A stretch of 64,000 nt of DNA, taken from positions 174,265 to 238,264 of the forward strand of contig JAUIAP010000008.1 of assembly GCA_030425205.1 (NCBI GenBank). Reading direction: 5' to 3'. Positions 55,601 to 61,941 of this stretch are shown here, in pieces (positions within the stretch are counted from its first letter, which is position 1; every line of letters starts with the position of its first letter). The notes under the pieces are model-generated. The model ran no database searches, was not told the origin of the DNA, and was given only the letters and a program-made list of their open reading frames with translations. Source of the DNA: Anaerolineae bacterium (lineage in GTDB: Bacteria; Chloroflexota; Anaerolineae; Promineifilales; Promineifilaceae). The position numbers and the translations under genes were made by a program.

Positions 55601-56984
55601 TGGCGGTGAGTTGGTTGGAAATGTCGGTCGGTGTGCCAGTTTCATCGGTCAATATCACCTGCAATGTACTTGCATCGACAAGCCCAATCAGATCGGTGTA
55701 GTCGATGTCAAATCCAGGGCGGGTTGTGTAGATCGCTTGGCGATTGCGCGGCAAATTGACGGTGATAAATGGGCCTGCTCCGTCCACTGTAACGAGACGG
55801 GTTGCCCCGCTTGTCTGCCCAATTTTATCGACGGCGGCGACGTGGATTGGGAATGTGCCGTCTGTCGTGGGTAGGTCGATGGTGAATGTCCCCGCGTCGA
55901 GCGTTGCCGCGTTGCCGTTGACCAAAATTTCAGTGACGGCGTGCGCGTCGGCAAATGTGCCGCTGACGGTGACGCTGCTGCCCGTGAGGATAGCGTTCTC
56001 GGTCGGGGTTGTGATGGTGATGACGGGTGGTTCGATGTCATATTCGTTGGCGACGCTGGCGAGGTCGAAGAGGTCGATCAGGTCATCGCTGTTGAAGTCG
56101 AAATCGGCCGAAAAACACCCGTCCCCACTCGCGCATTGCCAGACTGTTGCGATTTGGCGTAAGTCGTTGATGTTGACGAGTTGATCGCCGTTGAGATCGG
56201 CCGAAAAGTTGCTTGAAGAGCTGCGTATTGCGTGTTGCGTATTGCGTGTTGCGTGTTGCGTGGGGGGTGATGCATGGGCGATGGGCGGGATGGGCCAGAA
56301 TGTTTGGGTGGTAAGGGTGAAGATTAGGAGGAGGTGGATGAAGGTTTGAAGGTTGGTGAGTTTGCTTTTGCGGCGTAGGCGATAGGTGATGAGTGTGAGA
56401 GAAAGCAGAATGAGAAAGATGGCGGGCAGAATGTTGGCGCGACTTGATTCAAATGAGCGCAGACCGACTGATAGAGGGGTGGCTTCGACGATGACGGTAT
56501 CGGCCGAAATCCCCGCCCCAAAAATCGTCGGCGCAATCTCATCATCGACCAACTGAATCGCCTCTAAATTTATTCCACTTGCTCCAATTGCAAGCGCCTC
56601 AAACGTCAATATGGCAAGCGCACCGTCGGCCGTCTGCCCCGCTCCGTCTCCTATCGTTGCACAGGCCACACGCACGCGCCTGGCCGACACAACTTGCGGC
56701 GCAGCACAAACGCCCTCTCGCCCCGTCGCGCTCAACCCGTCCCCAATCGCCACATTGCGAAACGCGATCACAGCGGGGTCAAACGTGACTTCCCACTGAA
56801 AGCCAGTCGCGGCATCTGCCAAACTTGCCGCATCAACGGAGATGTCAAACGACGTGCTGACGTGGATGGCGGCGGGCTGGTTGAAGGTGAGTTGGGTGGT
56901 GGCGGCTTGGGTTTTTCGGCCGAAATTTCCCCAAACAAACAGGCTAATTAACAGAACAGGTAAGAAAAGGCGTTTAATGTTCAT
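46611..56984 (-). CDS. Giant RHS/YD-repeat protein fused to a cohesin-like anchored protein
   Basis: The start at ATG 56984 follows GGAGA; the product has 3,457 residues. Order: signal peptide; cohesin-like domain (FDISVDAASLADAATGFQWE); PLSVGLRS tail motif, membrane helix and YRLRRKSK; a second signal-like helix; heptamer-derived RNTQHAIR; dockerin-like pairs (LNGDQLVNINDLRQ; FNSDDLIDLFDLAS); Ig-like and carboxypeptidase-regulatory-like domains; parallel beta-helix segments; a long YD-repeat array; and the RHS core end YDATVGQFINQDPISYLGG. The last 320 residues are charged, helical and Gly/Asn-rich, with no toxin fold that I recognise. No immunity gene follows. It may be a secreted polymorphic-toxin-like shell or a surface filament; the toxin role is unproven. 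Confidence 0.8.
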   Translation of the reverse strand: MNIKRLFLPVLLISLFVWGNFGRKTQAATTQLTFNQPAAIHVSTSFDISVDAASLADAATGFQWEVTFDPAVIAFRNVAIGDGLSATGREGVCAAPQVVSARRVRVACATIGDGAGQTADGALAILTFEALAIGASGINLEAIQLVDDEIAPTIFGAGISADTVIVEATPLSVGLRSFESSRANILPAIFLILLSLTLITYRLRRKSKLTNLQTFIHLLLIFTLTTQTFWPIPPIAHASPPTQHATRNTQHAIRSSSSNFSADLNGDQLVNINDLRQIATVWQCASGDGCFSADFDFNSDDLIDLFDLASVANEYDIEPPVITITTPTENAILTGSSVTVSGTFADAHAVTEILVNGNAATLDAGTFTIDLPTTDGTFPIHVAAVDKIGQTSGATRLVTVDGAGPFITVNLPRNRQAIYTTRPGFDIDYTDLIGLVDASTLQVILTDETGTPTDISNQLTANADTASGTLNFDLQEDETYTVTVSVQDTNGVQGTRISNFYVPTNANSITPPTWSDGAGFVSGYVYDSSTCGGEQQYDPIDCTGIAGATVTLEQIDATRLANARDARQAELIVSRSPHGLPHDASRAPEQFRQAVVGTVVTGVGGFFAFPVAETGNYAVRVEKDGFTYGQRLTDIVLEKSIATSDLYLTPLDAAVTPCDSAGCEHVSADGQMQLSVPAGALTGTQQIDIRATQFDQVQFLPSGELPPGTGETYAFNLSGASEITFTEPITVMLKNDRGFAPGAEIPLGYWNQTLQVWEDAGDVFVDETGEWLVMQVTHFSNFDPNSPVTANTVEVTASDETKKSGENCATDCDSSEIDIATGVLKQEFSLPTVNVLDTPMGVTLNYDSQRANPTAVIDIELGMQELVANAAQQVDGVLQAELFIEGESTDQFSFELGELEQDGEIGRFRYFWNGRDSQGQQVPPGVYNYVVRVKVPFQAQFFGTTNGLFGGPPDPTQPLGVFTTSTVDRFVSGSVLIGSNATNPYGTGWQVANVQRLYQAEDGSILIDDGDHTLTQYLFPFNDLTAETPQVRTFGAEVGSGKWEVGSEEWRVESGENALADDAPRNTHHAIRTTHHAPRITPSTIITSDIITDTVWTAANSPYLVENDITIAATATLTIEAGTEVRVDASSTVPDNIFVEGILLAQGSETDGVTFTDDGFRWGAIVVQAGGSAEFSHTRIEGAGQSGDGFDGRDAGLVVISGTLTMSNSVMFDSGNTTNRVDGCLLVQDSAVTLVDSVFEGCGSPGSFGRAAVAFFGANTTIQATNVLITDSHTFPLAYDLNTITSLPDITTDDPRALIFGNIVTNDTTISPTSNTNQFLVDGDVTIAASAALTLTEGTNWTFRNGTDDLIVNGGLALQGSQNAPVIVTSDEDDDFGQWGGIIVDGGLAEIDFATIRSGGRATFDTNRTGLIGVINGGSLSLSNSTLFRISDFSNALDSYVYVKDSTAVVEGSILTDDGANLANPAFGFHVEDTGATDVSFDNNVVVHRSSLARIPNHLLDRIGPNNLFSTDNNQRIQIEGGTVAQVSIAPIGNLNSFEYATNLTVTEAMTVAEGVRLRNDNRFLTLDGATLVARGSAENPISFEAIDASGSRGIRLINGAHADLEFVTVKEAQFGISVLSDSGLTLKNSIITNNDFGIFADDTVSEFTVLLNEISGNTTRGLQNQTTPTQLLDARFNFWGSATGPTHVSNPAGTGDTVGGSVLVVPFLRGNVEGGGNAINLSDFDTTLLTRDPDTGEFSRVYPDGRTVIFNIDGLQTTDLDRAGNEIRYTYNPDDSLATMSYVANGRANPDWIWTFNYDTPRNTQHAIRITDPANRESTLTIDKNGNLTAWQEPGLSAPMTFAYGATHNMTHKTDARGNTTTYEYDENGRMVRSKLPPREVFDPVTGQFSVAQEVHDFVPTDRADVVNGLDAGSPAVPNAALRKSAEFNAQQTINGRPFTHTTNKFGAQTGFIDPLGQQTEIERDEQDRIIKTVTPLGNCTTFTYDDNDNLLTETQMDAAACAGGAGLARTTTMTYEPRFNRIRSITDPNGNVTTFEYDYELDLGDAGLLVRKTLPAVDDGSRAVANPVITYNYNVQGQRTEVNDPLGQKMCFVYTTGSADEASDGATPLFAAGITPVPGLLTQQVEDCGGALERATVYRNFDAAGNPQTIESPFGVDDRRTRETVYDARNRTVEIRDPLNSVNRYSYDNGDNLVQIVEDAAIRPITQTMTYNPINQLLTTTVAGEGQQISTRIAYDLNRQITMEQDGNGNVMTFEYDELLRPIATTDPLGNVQTMEYDADDRMTRSVDGRGVATTYSYNGLNRLISETLDPTGLNLTTQFSYDLNDNLLTQTDANGVVTCNTFDALDRLIGTTEDCGGLDVTTTLRYDLVSNLLVTTDALGRETAQGYDALYRLTSFTDALGQVELYGYDSADNLTIHTDERGNSFTYQYDVRDRKITATDPHGETIHFTYDSRNNLSSTRDQLDRVTTFTYDVFDRTIRTDEPTDYSFTRIYDDNDNIVAETDGLGRTTHQTFDGLDRLVSVTDPLGQSMGFVYDAQGNLLREVDKTGGTTQMVYDADERMVSLTDRRGDVTAFTYDSVGNLLSLRDPLGRITSQTFDNLYRLTSISNANQETTTFGYDLVGNALTITDPLANTTTMSYDALNRRLTSTNALGDTHTWQYDPLGNVVEQQDRNGRVRQFAYDALNRPISETWLNADYTATYQYDAAGQLQAASDPVGDYFFGYDAWGRMKSRRERLTTATAADVDFNYVYDIAGNMTRSFEAINGQNVAQTDYAYDAFDRLLQITQQGNGVAEKRIDFTYDALDRTVQERRFGDLAGTQQAVMATASYNADDRLTDLIYTPANAAQIAYAYSYTAADQIADINSADGSSTYTYDDAGQLQNATHDFTANETYAYDDGGNRANHVIGVDNRLQDDGAFTYQYDALGNRTTRTNKASGAVTRYSYDFRNRLIEVVNEDAGGAQLSAVSYTYNVMDERIGRSDSTGLTQQFANADGRVMLLFDGAGNLTSRYLHGMETDSVLAEERIGTAQLLFPLADHQRTVRDIVDATGNLLLHRTFDSFGRSLSPADDYLFGFTGRERDPLTDLNYYRARYYDATVGQFINQDPISYLGGDANLYRYVYNDPVRLTDSGGLSADEFLDADSFDAMFDKVSPFKNDVLIHDSQNPLQKELDRVKAIANDPAASKKQSAINRNNKRRFDRSAEGQKHNRKVNRKVKFAQKVRAIDKDIQIKDLAKNGNFHQKKFANQVLKQQARREFLKNAGRLAFKAANGAGVIDGAILYVNGMMHVLGVAEAQQRILDAEKRERERELALNRLAQRNLFQRVIARHERASLSIQEVRRRLIQADRERERALQKGLRDAQAHFDAVVGGKGGAFTGNDFQLKQQKAAIEQAIENGKAAVAARDKLPGAITNGGDPAANGAGGGNAAPAGGLNVMINPNEGKQQNGGADNCVPRKN
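51555..51582. repeat. Heptamer repeats inside the RHS gene, site 1
   Basis: GCGTATT, GCGTGTT, GCGTATT, GCGTGGT. On the coding strand they give PRNTQHAIR in the loop between two YD repeats, without breaking the frame. Confidence 0.8.
53748..53879. repeat. Two adjoining heptamer arrays inside the RHS gene, site 2
   Basis: GCGTGGT/GCGTATT units (seven exact, 53748-53796) are followed, after about 20 bp, by CTCTCCA x3, CTCTTCA, CTTCCCA x4 and CTTCCGC (53817-53879). Encoded residues include RNTHHAIRTTHHAPR and EVGSGKWEVGSEEWR, a hydrophilic insert ahead of the first beta-helix domain. Confidence 0.85.
56223..56257. repeat. Heptamer repeats inside the RHS gene, site 3
   Basis: Five heptamers (GCGTATT, GCGTGTT, GCGTATT, GCGTGTT, GCGTGTT) encode TQHATRNTQHAIR between the second signal-like helix and the dockerin-like domain. 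Confidence 0.8.
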
Positions 56985-57065
56985 CGTGTTTCTCCAATGG
57001 ATCGCTAAAACAGAATGGGTCACATGACTGTGTACCTCGTCAAAATGTGCGCCATAAGGGTAAAT

Positions 57066-57152
57066 GGTGGCTAGTTGCTAGTGAAGAAAAACGGTCAACG
57101 CACATTCTTACTAGCCACTATCGACTAGCCACCAGCGACTAACCACTTACGG
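57066..57152. repeat. Inverted CTAGCCA-type heptamer array
   Basis: TGGCTAG and TTGCTAG (57068-57081) face CTAGCCA, CTATCGA, CTAGCCA, CCAGCGA, CTAACCA (57111-57145). It lies upstream of the RHS gene and beside the small gene at 57162, and can form a hairpin. Confidence 0.65.
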
Positions 57153-57161
57153 CTGCGCCGC

Positions 57162-57347
57162 TTACGCTTTACGTTGCACATTCATAGACAAACACCGCCC
57201 AATATAAGCTGTCGCCGCATCGAGCGACGCAAAACCGCGCCATCTTCCATCGGGAATACGCTTGACGCTGACGCGCCAAGTCGTATTGCCATCATTCCAC
57301 AGTCGAAGGATGTAGGAGCAGTTGTGGGAGCTGTTTGTCTCTCGCAT
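57162..57347 (-). CDS. Small conserved-type protein of unknown function
   Basis: The 61-residue protein contains SYILRLWNDGNTTWRVSVKR and GRWRGFASLDAATAYIGRCL. I recognise this layout (LRLW, a tryptophan strand, an RGFASL block and a final helix) from small proteins common in Chloroflexota genomes, often near SARP or ECF regulators. No function is known. It is co-directional with the beta-helix gene upstream (24 nt gap), so cotranscription is likely. Confidence 0.6.
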   Translation of the reverse strand: MRETNSSHNCSYILRLWNDGNTTWRVSVKRIPDGRWRGFASLDAATAYIGRCLSMNVQRKA

Positions 57348-57371
57348 GGAGAGAGCATAAAACGATCGGTG

Positions 57372-60300
57372 TTACTGAACTGTTATTTTTTTGCGCTGGA
57401 TGCGGCGTGCCAAATATACAAAAAGGGCAAGCGCAAAAAATGCGAAGAGGAACAATGGCAACTGCAACCCATGTTTTGCCGACATCTCAGTAAGCGTGAT
57501 CGCCGTTGGCACACCCGCAAATTCATACGCCCCCAAGTCACAATTGCCGTTGCGAGCATAGCCGCGCTGGTCGCGCGTGGGGCAGTTTGTGCCACCTGCG
57601 TTGACGGCCGAACTTTGCGCGATGAGCGCATGTGTTGGCGTTGAGCCGCCATAGTCTGCGAGTGGCTTTAAGAGCGGAGCGCCCGTCAAAATGGTGCTGG
57701 TTGGGTCGCAGTTTGCGCTGTCGTTTTCAATGAGAACGCGATCGCGAATGACGGTGACTGTGCCGTAACAATCTGGGTCGGTTGTCGATGCACTATTGTC
57801 GCTGATGATGACGTTATCGAGCGAGAGGATGCCGCTGCCGCTATTGACGACCCCGCCGCCATACGTGCTGTTGGCATGATTGTCGGCGACCGTCACCTGT
57901 TTAAGCGTCAACTTGTTTGATCCTGTATGAACGATGCCACCGCCATACTGAGCCGCCTGATTGCCGCTGATAGTCACATTGGTCAGGTTGGCTGCTGTGC
58001 TACTGCTGTTGAGGATACCCGCGCCATAGCCGCGCCCGGTCAGCCATTGCGCCGTGTTGTTCGTAATGGCACTGTCGTTGATGGTCAATTTGCCCGCTGT
58101 GAGATTGGCGATCCCGCCACCGTTTCCAGCCTGATTGTTGTGAATCCAGACGCGATTGAGGGTTAGATCGGCCACGTTGAATATCCCGCCGCCCGACTGC
58201 GCGATGCCGAATCCAAGATCGCCGCCCGTAATGGCGAGGTCGTTGAGCGTGATCTGTTGGCTGGGGTCGAGAATGGTGCCAGTGGTCAAAACGCGCTTGT
58301 TACCAGCCCGAGTGAGGTTGGCGGTGAGCGTCGTTTGATCGGCGCCTGCGCCCGTGACAGTCAAATCACCCGTTGCGATGAGAACATCTTCGCTGACGAA
58401 TGTGCCGCTGGGAATGGAAATGGCGTCGGCATAGTTCCAAACGTTGGCTTCCGCAACGGCGGCCGTGAATGTGCAACTGCCTGTGGCGGTGGCGCAAATA
58501 CCGTCGCCCAGTTCTGCGTCGATTGCCGTGTCAGAGGCGTTGACGATAAACGTTTGGGGTGGGGTGATTTCGGCCGATCCCCGATCACAAGCCCCCCGTT
58601 GCGCCCCCCGCTGATCAACAACCCCACAATCTCCGCCTGAATCGACGACAGGGCTGGTCGGCAGCGGCAAGTGGACGCGATTGTGATTCTGCACATTGTT
58701 CAGCGGTGACAACTGCGGATCGATGCCCGTCAAATCGCTGCCATTGGTGAAGATGGCACATGCGTCTGTCTCTTTTAACAAGTTGTTGCCCAATGATGCG
58801 CCTGTCCCAACCGCCGCGCTGCAATCTGCCCCCGCAAATGCTGTGTTGTCGGCAAAGATGCTGTTTTGAATGGTGAATGTTCCCGGATTTTCCCAAAGTC
58901 CCGGCGAAAGCTGCAAGCCGCCGCCCACGCCGTCGTTGTCGTTGTCACTGTCGGCGCTGTTGTTGACGACGGTGAGGCTGTTGAGCGTTCCCGTGCTGCC
59001 TGCTGCGATCAAAATACCGCCGCCATCACTCAACGCCGTGTTGCCGCTGAACGTGCTGCGAGCCAAGTTGCCGACCCCTTCAAAGACGACCGCGCCGCCA
59101 AAATCAGCCTCATTTGCGATAAAGGCCGATCCGCCAATAGTCAGAATGGCGGGATCGACATCGAGATTCCAGTTGCCCCCGTTGGCGATGGCGCCGCCGG
59201 CATATTCGGCCGAATTTCCCTCAAAATAGCTGTCCGTCACCGTGATCCAGCTTGACGCTGCAAGTGCGCCGCCCTGTGGCTGACCGCCGCTTGTCACAAC
59301 GTTGTCGATAAAGGTGCTGTTGCTGATGATGATACGGTTCCAGCGGCTGCGGATGGCGCCGCCTTGATTTTCGGCCGAATTCCCCACAAACTGGCTGTTG
59401 ATAACGGTGATGTCACCCTGTTCTGTCACGCCAGAGCCGCCGGTTGTGTAAATCGCCCCGCCGTTCGACGCCACGTTGTTTTCAAACAGCGAATTGCTCA
59501 CCGTCACCCGCCCGTCTGAATAGATCGCCGCACCGTTAAACGCGCCGACGTTGTCGCGGAAAATGCACGCATCGACAAATAGCTCGGGCAGTGGGTCAAT
59601 CGTCGGCATCGTGTCGCCATAGTTGTAGAAGTTGAAAACAGACGAATCGCTGTTATTTTGCAGGACGCAATTTTGCAGCGTCAGACGACCGTAGTTTGAG
59701 ATAAAGCGACTGCCGCCCCCCATCGTCACGTCGCGCAGCGTGACGAGCGCGCCATAGTCAATGCGTAGCGCGTTGCTGCTCGAATTCCGCACAAGCTCAG
59801 TCGTGTCGCGCCCTGCGCCGTCGATGATGAGATGATCGGTGATCTCAGTGAGTTCAGAGGTGATTGTGTAGAGCCCCGCTGGCAGGTTGATGGTGTTTAA
59901 CCCGACGAGCGCGTTGCTCTCCTGAATAGCCGCTTGCAATGTGCAGTCGCCGCCGCTGGTGGCACAACTGCCATCCCCGATGTTTGCGTCAGATTGATTG
60001 ACATTCGCCGTTGTGTTGACGGTAAATGTCGTGCCAAATGGGACAAGCGTCGGGAAGGTGGCATGTTGAAATAGGGGCAGCGGATCGACGGGCGTCCACA
60101 CTTGCGAACTGGTGGATGGGTCGTGTTCGAGCGCGCCCGCGTCACATTCGCCATTGACGGGGCGGGGAATGCCACGCTGGTCGAAGCTGGGACAATCGGC
60201 CGAATCTCCCGCCTCCACCGCCACGCTATTTTCCCCCAACTCATGCGTCAACGTTCCCCCTTCGTTGTCACCCAATGGTTCCAGATCGGCGTTTGCACCG

Positions 60301-61745
60301 AACTGATCGCCACTCGCTGCCGTGACGGCACAGCCAATCGTACTCTCAAGCACATTATGACCGACCGATGTAAACGTGCCGTCGTCATTGTCGCATGGCG
60401 CAGCCGCGTGGTCGGCGATGATCGAACTCCCGAGTACAAAATTGCCGTTATCGTTGAGTGCAACGGCCGAGCCGATCCCCGCGCTATTGTTGGCAATCGT
60501 CACATATTTCGCCGTCACATCATTGCGGATCAGCAGGCCACCCCCGCTGCCCGTCGCTACATTGCCGCTGACGGTTACGTTTTCCAATGTCGCAATCCCC
60601 GCACTTTGATCCACGGTAATGCCCGCGCCGTCACGCGCCTGATTGTCAAAAATCGCGCTGTTTGTGATGCTCAAATCGCTCGTATTTTGGAAGAATGCGC
60701 CGCCCTCATAGTCCGCCACGTTGCCGTAGAAGAGGCTATTTGCAACCGTCGTTTCCTTGAGCTGTGAGAAGATCGCGCCGCCGCGCATCGCCGCCCGATT
60801 GTGGCGAAATTCGCTACCGCTGATGATGACGACGTTGCTGGTGAAGATCGCGCCGCCGCTCGCTTCTGAGTAGTTATCGGCAAACGTGCTGTTTTGGATG
60901 GTGACGCTGAATGGGTCGCTGCTGCTTTTGACGGAGAGTCCGCCACCATAGGAGTTGCGCGCAGGTGTGCCAAAGGCGGCATTGTGCTGGATTGTCACAT
61001 CATCGAGCAGCACGTTTGCATCGGCAACATAGAGACCCCCGCCACCCGTGCTCAGGTTGTCGCGGATCGTCGTATTGCGGATGGTGGTCGAATTCGCATA
61101 GTCATAACCTGCGGTATAGATCGCGCCGCCGACCTGTCCCGCGCGATTATTTTCGATGGTACTATCTTCGACGATCAGGACTTGTTGGTTGACGATGCCG
61201 CCGCCGTTTGCGCTGTTGCGATTGTCGCGCACGATGCTGCCTTGTAGGGTGAGCGTGCCTTGATTGGTGATCGCGCCGCCCATGCCGCAGCCGACGACGG
61301 GGAAGCAGCCGCCCGATCCATTTTGCAAGGTAAGCAAGCTAGCGATAACGGTCGCCCCATCACGCACAAACAGAATGCCTGAATCGCTCTCTGTGCCGTC
61401 GAGGATTGTGCCGCCATTGATTGCGCCGATGATCTTCAGATCGCCGCCCGTCACTTCGAGCGCGTCGTCGTCAATGGCGTAAGTGCCGGCGGGGATGGCG
61501 ATGGTGTCAGCGTTAACCCCAACGTTTGCCTCGTCAATCGCCGCCCGAATGGTGCATTGATTCCCGCCCGTCCCCAAATCGCTGTCACAGATGCCATCAC
61601 CGATGTTGGCATCGGGCGCATCGGTTGTTTGGTTGACGGTGAAAATGGTTTGTTGTGCAGTAGATTCGGCCGAAACCACCGCCCTATCGATCCCAACGCC
61701 GATCGTTAGAAGGATTAAAATAAACATCGTTGGCAAAAATCGCAT
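57372..61745 (-). CDS. CSLREA / beta-helix choice-of-anchor surface protein
   Basis: The 1,457-residue protein starts at ATG 61745 behind AAGGAG, with signal peptide MRFLPTMFILILLTIGVGID. It contains three CSLREA-type modules near residues 35, 580 and 1070 (FTVNQTTDAPDANIGDGICD; CTIRAAIDEANVGVNADTIA), each opening a run of right-handed parallel beta-helix rungs rich in NNSA, GGGI and GGAI turns. Polymorphic-membrane-protein-like rungs such as RGGAIFSQ are frequent. Choice-of-anchor Q blocks (NCPTRDQRGYARNGNCDLGA) close the units. The end is VPTAITLTE, spacer, membrane helix and ARRIQRKK, the shared tail. It is probably a rigid surface adhesin or lyase-like fibre; no catalytic site was identified. 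Confidence 0.85.
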   Translation of the reverse strand: MRFLPTMFILILLTIGVGIDRAVVSAESTAQQTIFTVNQTTDAPDANIGDGICDSDLGTGGNQCTIRAAIDEANVGVNADTIAIPAGTYAIDDDALEVTGGDLKIIGAINGGTILDGTESDSGILFVRDGATVIASLLTLQNGSGGCFPVVGCGMGGAITNQGTLTLQGSIVRDNRNSANGGGIVNQQVLIVEDSTIENNRAGQVGGAIYTAGYDYANSTTIRNTTIRDNLSTGGGGLYVADANVLLDDVTIQHNAAFGTPARNSYGGGLSVKSSSDPFSVTIQNSTFADNYSEASGGAIFTSNVVIISGSEFRHNRAAMRGGAIFSQLKETTVANSLFYGNVADYEGGAFFQNTSDLSITNSAIFDNQARDGAGITVDQSAGIATLENVTVSGNVATGSGGGLLIRNDVTAKYVTIANNSAGIGSAVALNDNGNFVLGSSIIADHAAAPCDNDDGTFTSVGHNVLESTIGCAVTAASGDQFGANADLEPLGDNEGGTLTHELGENSVAVEAGDSADCPSFDQRGIPRPVNGECDAGALEHDPSTSSQVWTPVDPLPLFQHATFPTLVPFGTTFTVNTTANVNQSDANIGDGSCATSGGDCTLQAAIQESNALVGLNTINLPAGLYTITSELTEITDHLIIDGAGRDTTELVRNSSSNALRIDYGALVTLRDVTMGGGSRFISNYGRLTLQNCVLQNNSDSSVFNFYNYGDTMPTIDPLPELFVDACIFRDNVGAFNGAAIYSDGRVTVSNSLFENNVASNGGAIYTTGGSGVTEQGDITVINSQFVGNSAENQGGAIRSRWNRIIISNSTFIDNVVTSGGQPQGGALAASSWITVTDSYFEGNSAEYAGGAIANGGNWNLDVDPAILTIGGSAFIANEADFGGAVVFEGVGNLARSTFSGNTALSDGGGILIAAGSTGTLNSLTVVNNSADSDNDNDGVGGGLQLSPGLWENPGTFTIQNSIFADNTAFAGADCSAAVGTGASLGNNLLKETDACAIFTNGSDLTGIDPQLSPLNNVQNHNRVHLPLPTSPVVDSGGDCGVVDQRGAQRGACDRGSAEITPPQTFIVNASDTAIDAELGDGICATATGSCTFTAAVAEANVWNYADAISIPSGTFVSEDVLIATGDLTVTGAGADQTTLTANLTRAGNKRVLTTGTILDPSQQITLNDLAITGGDLGFGIAQSGGGIFNVADLTLNRVWIHNNQAGNGGGIANLTAGKLTINDSAITNNTAQWLTGRGYGAGILNSSSTAANLTNVTISGNQAAQYGGGIVHTGSNKLTLKQVTVADNHANSTYGGGVVNSGSGILSLDNVIISDNSASTTDPDCYGTVTVIRDRVLIENDSANCDPTSTILTGAPLLKPLADYGGSTPTHALIAQSSAVNAGGTNCPTRDQRGYARNGNCDLGAYEFAGVPTAITLTEMSAKHGLQLPLFLFAFFALALFVYLARRIQRKKITVQ

Positions 61746-61941
61746 CGCGTGCTCCTTGTTTGTTGTACAAATATAGCATAATCAAAAAGCGATCTGAAAA
61801 CGATCTGACCTGCCACTGCATTTTCAATCCGTGCTGTGGACATCGCAACGAGACGGGTACAATTCTAGCTGGGGAGAGCAGTGGGGACGCTGAAAAATTG
61901 TGTGGTCACGGAGACATTTTTCTGACCAGTTGACAACAAAT

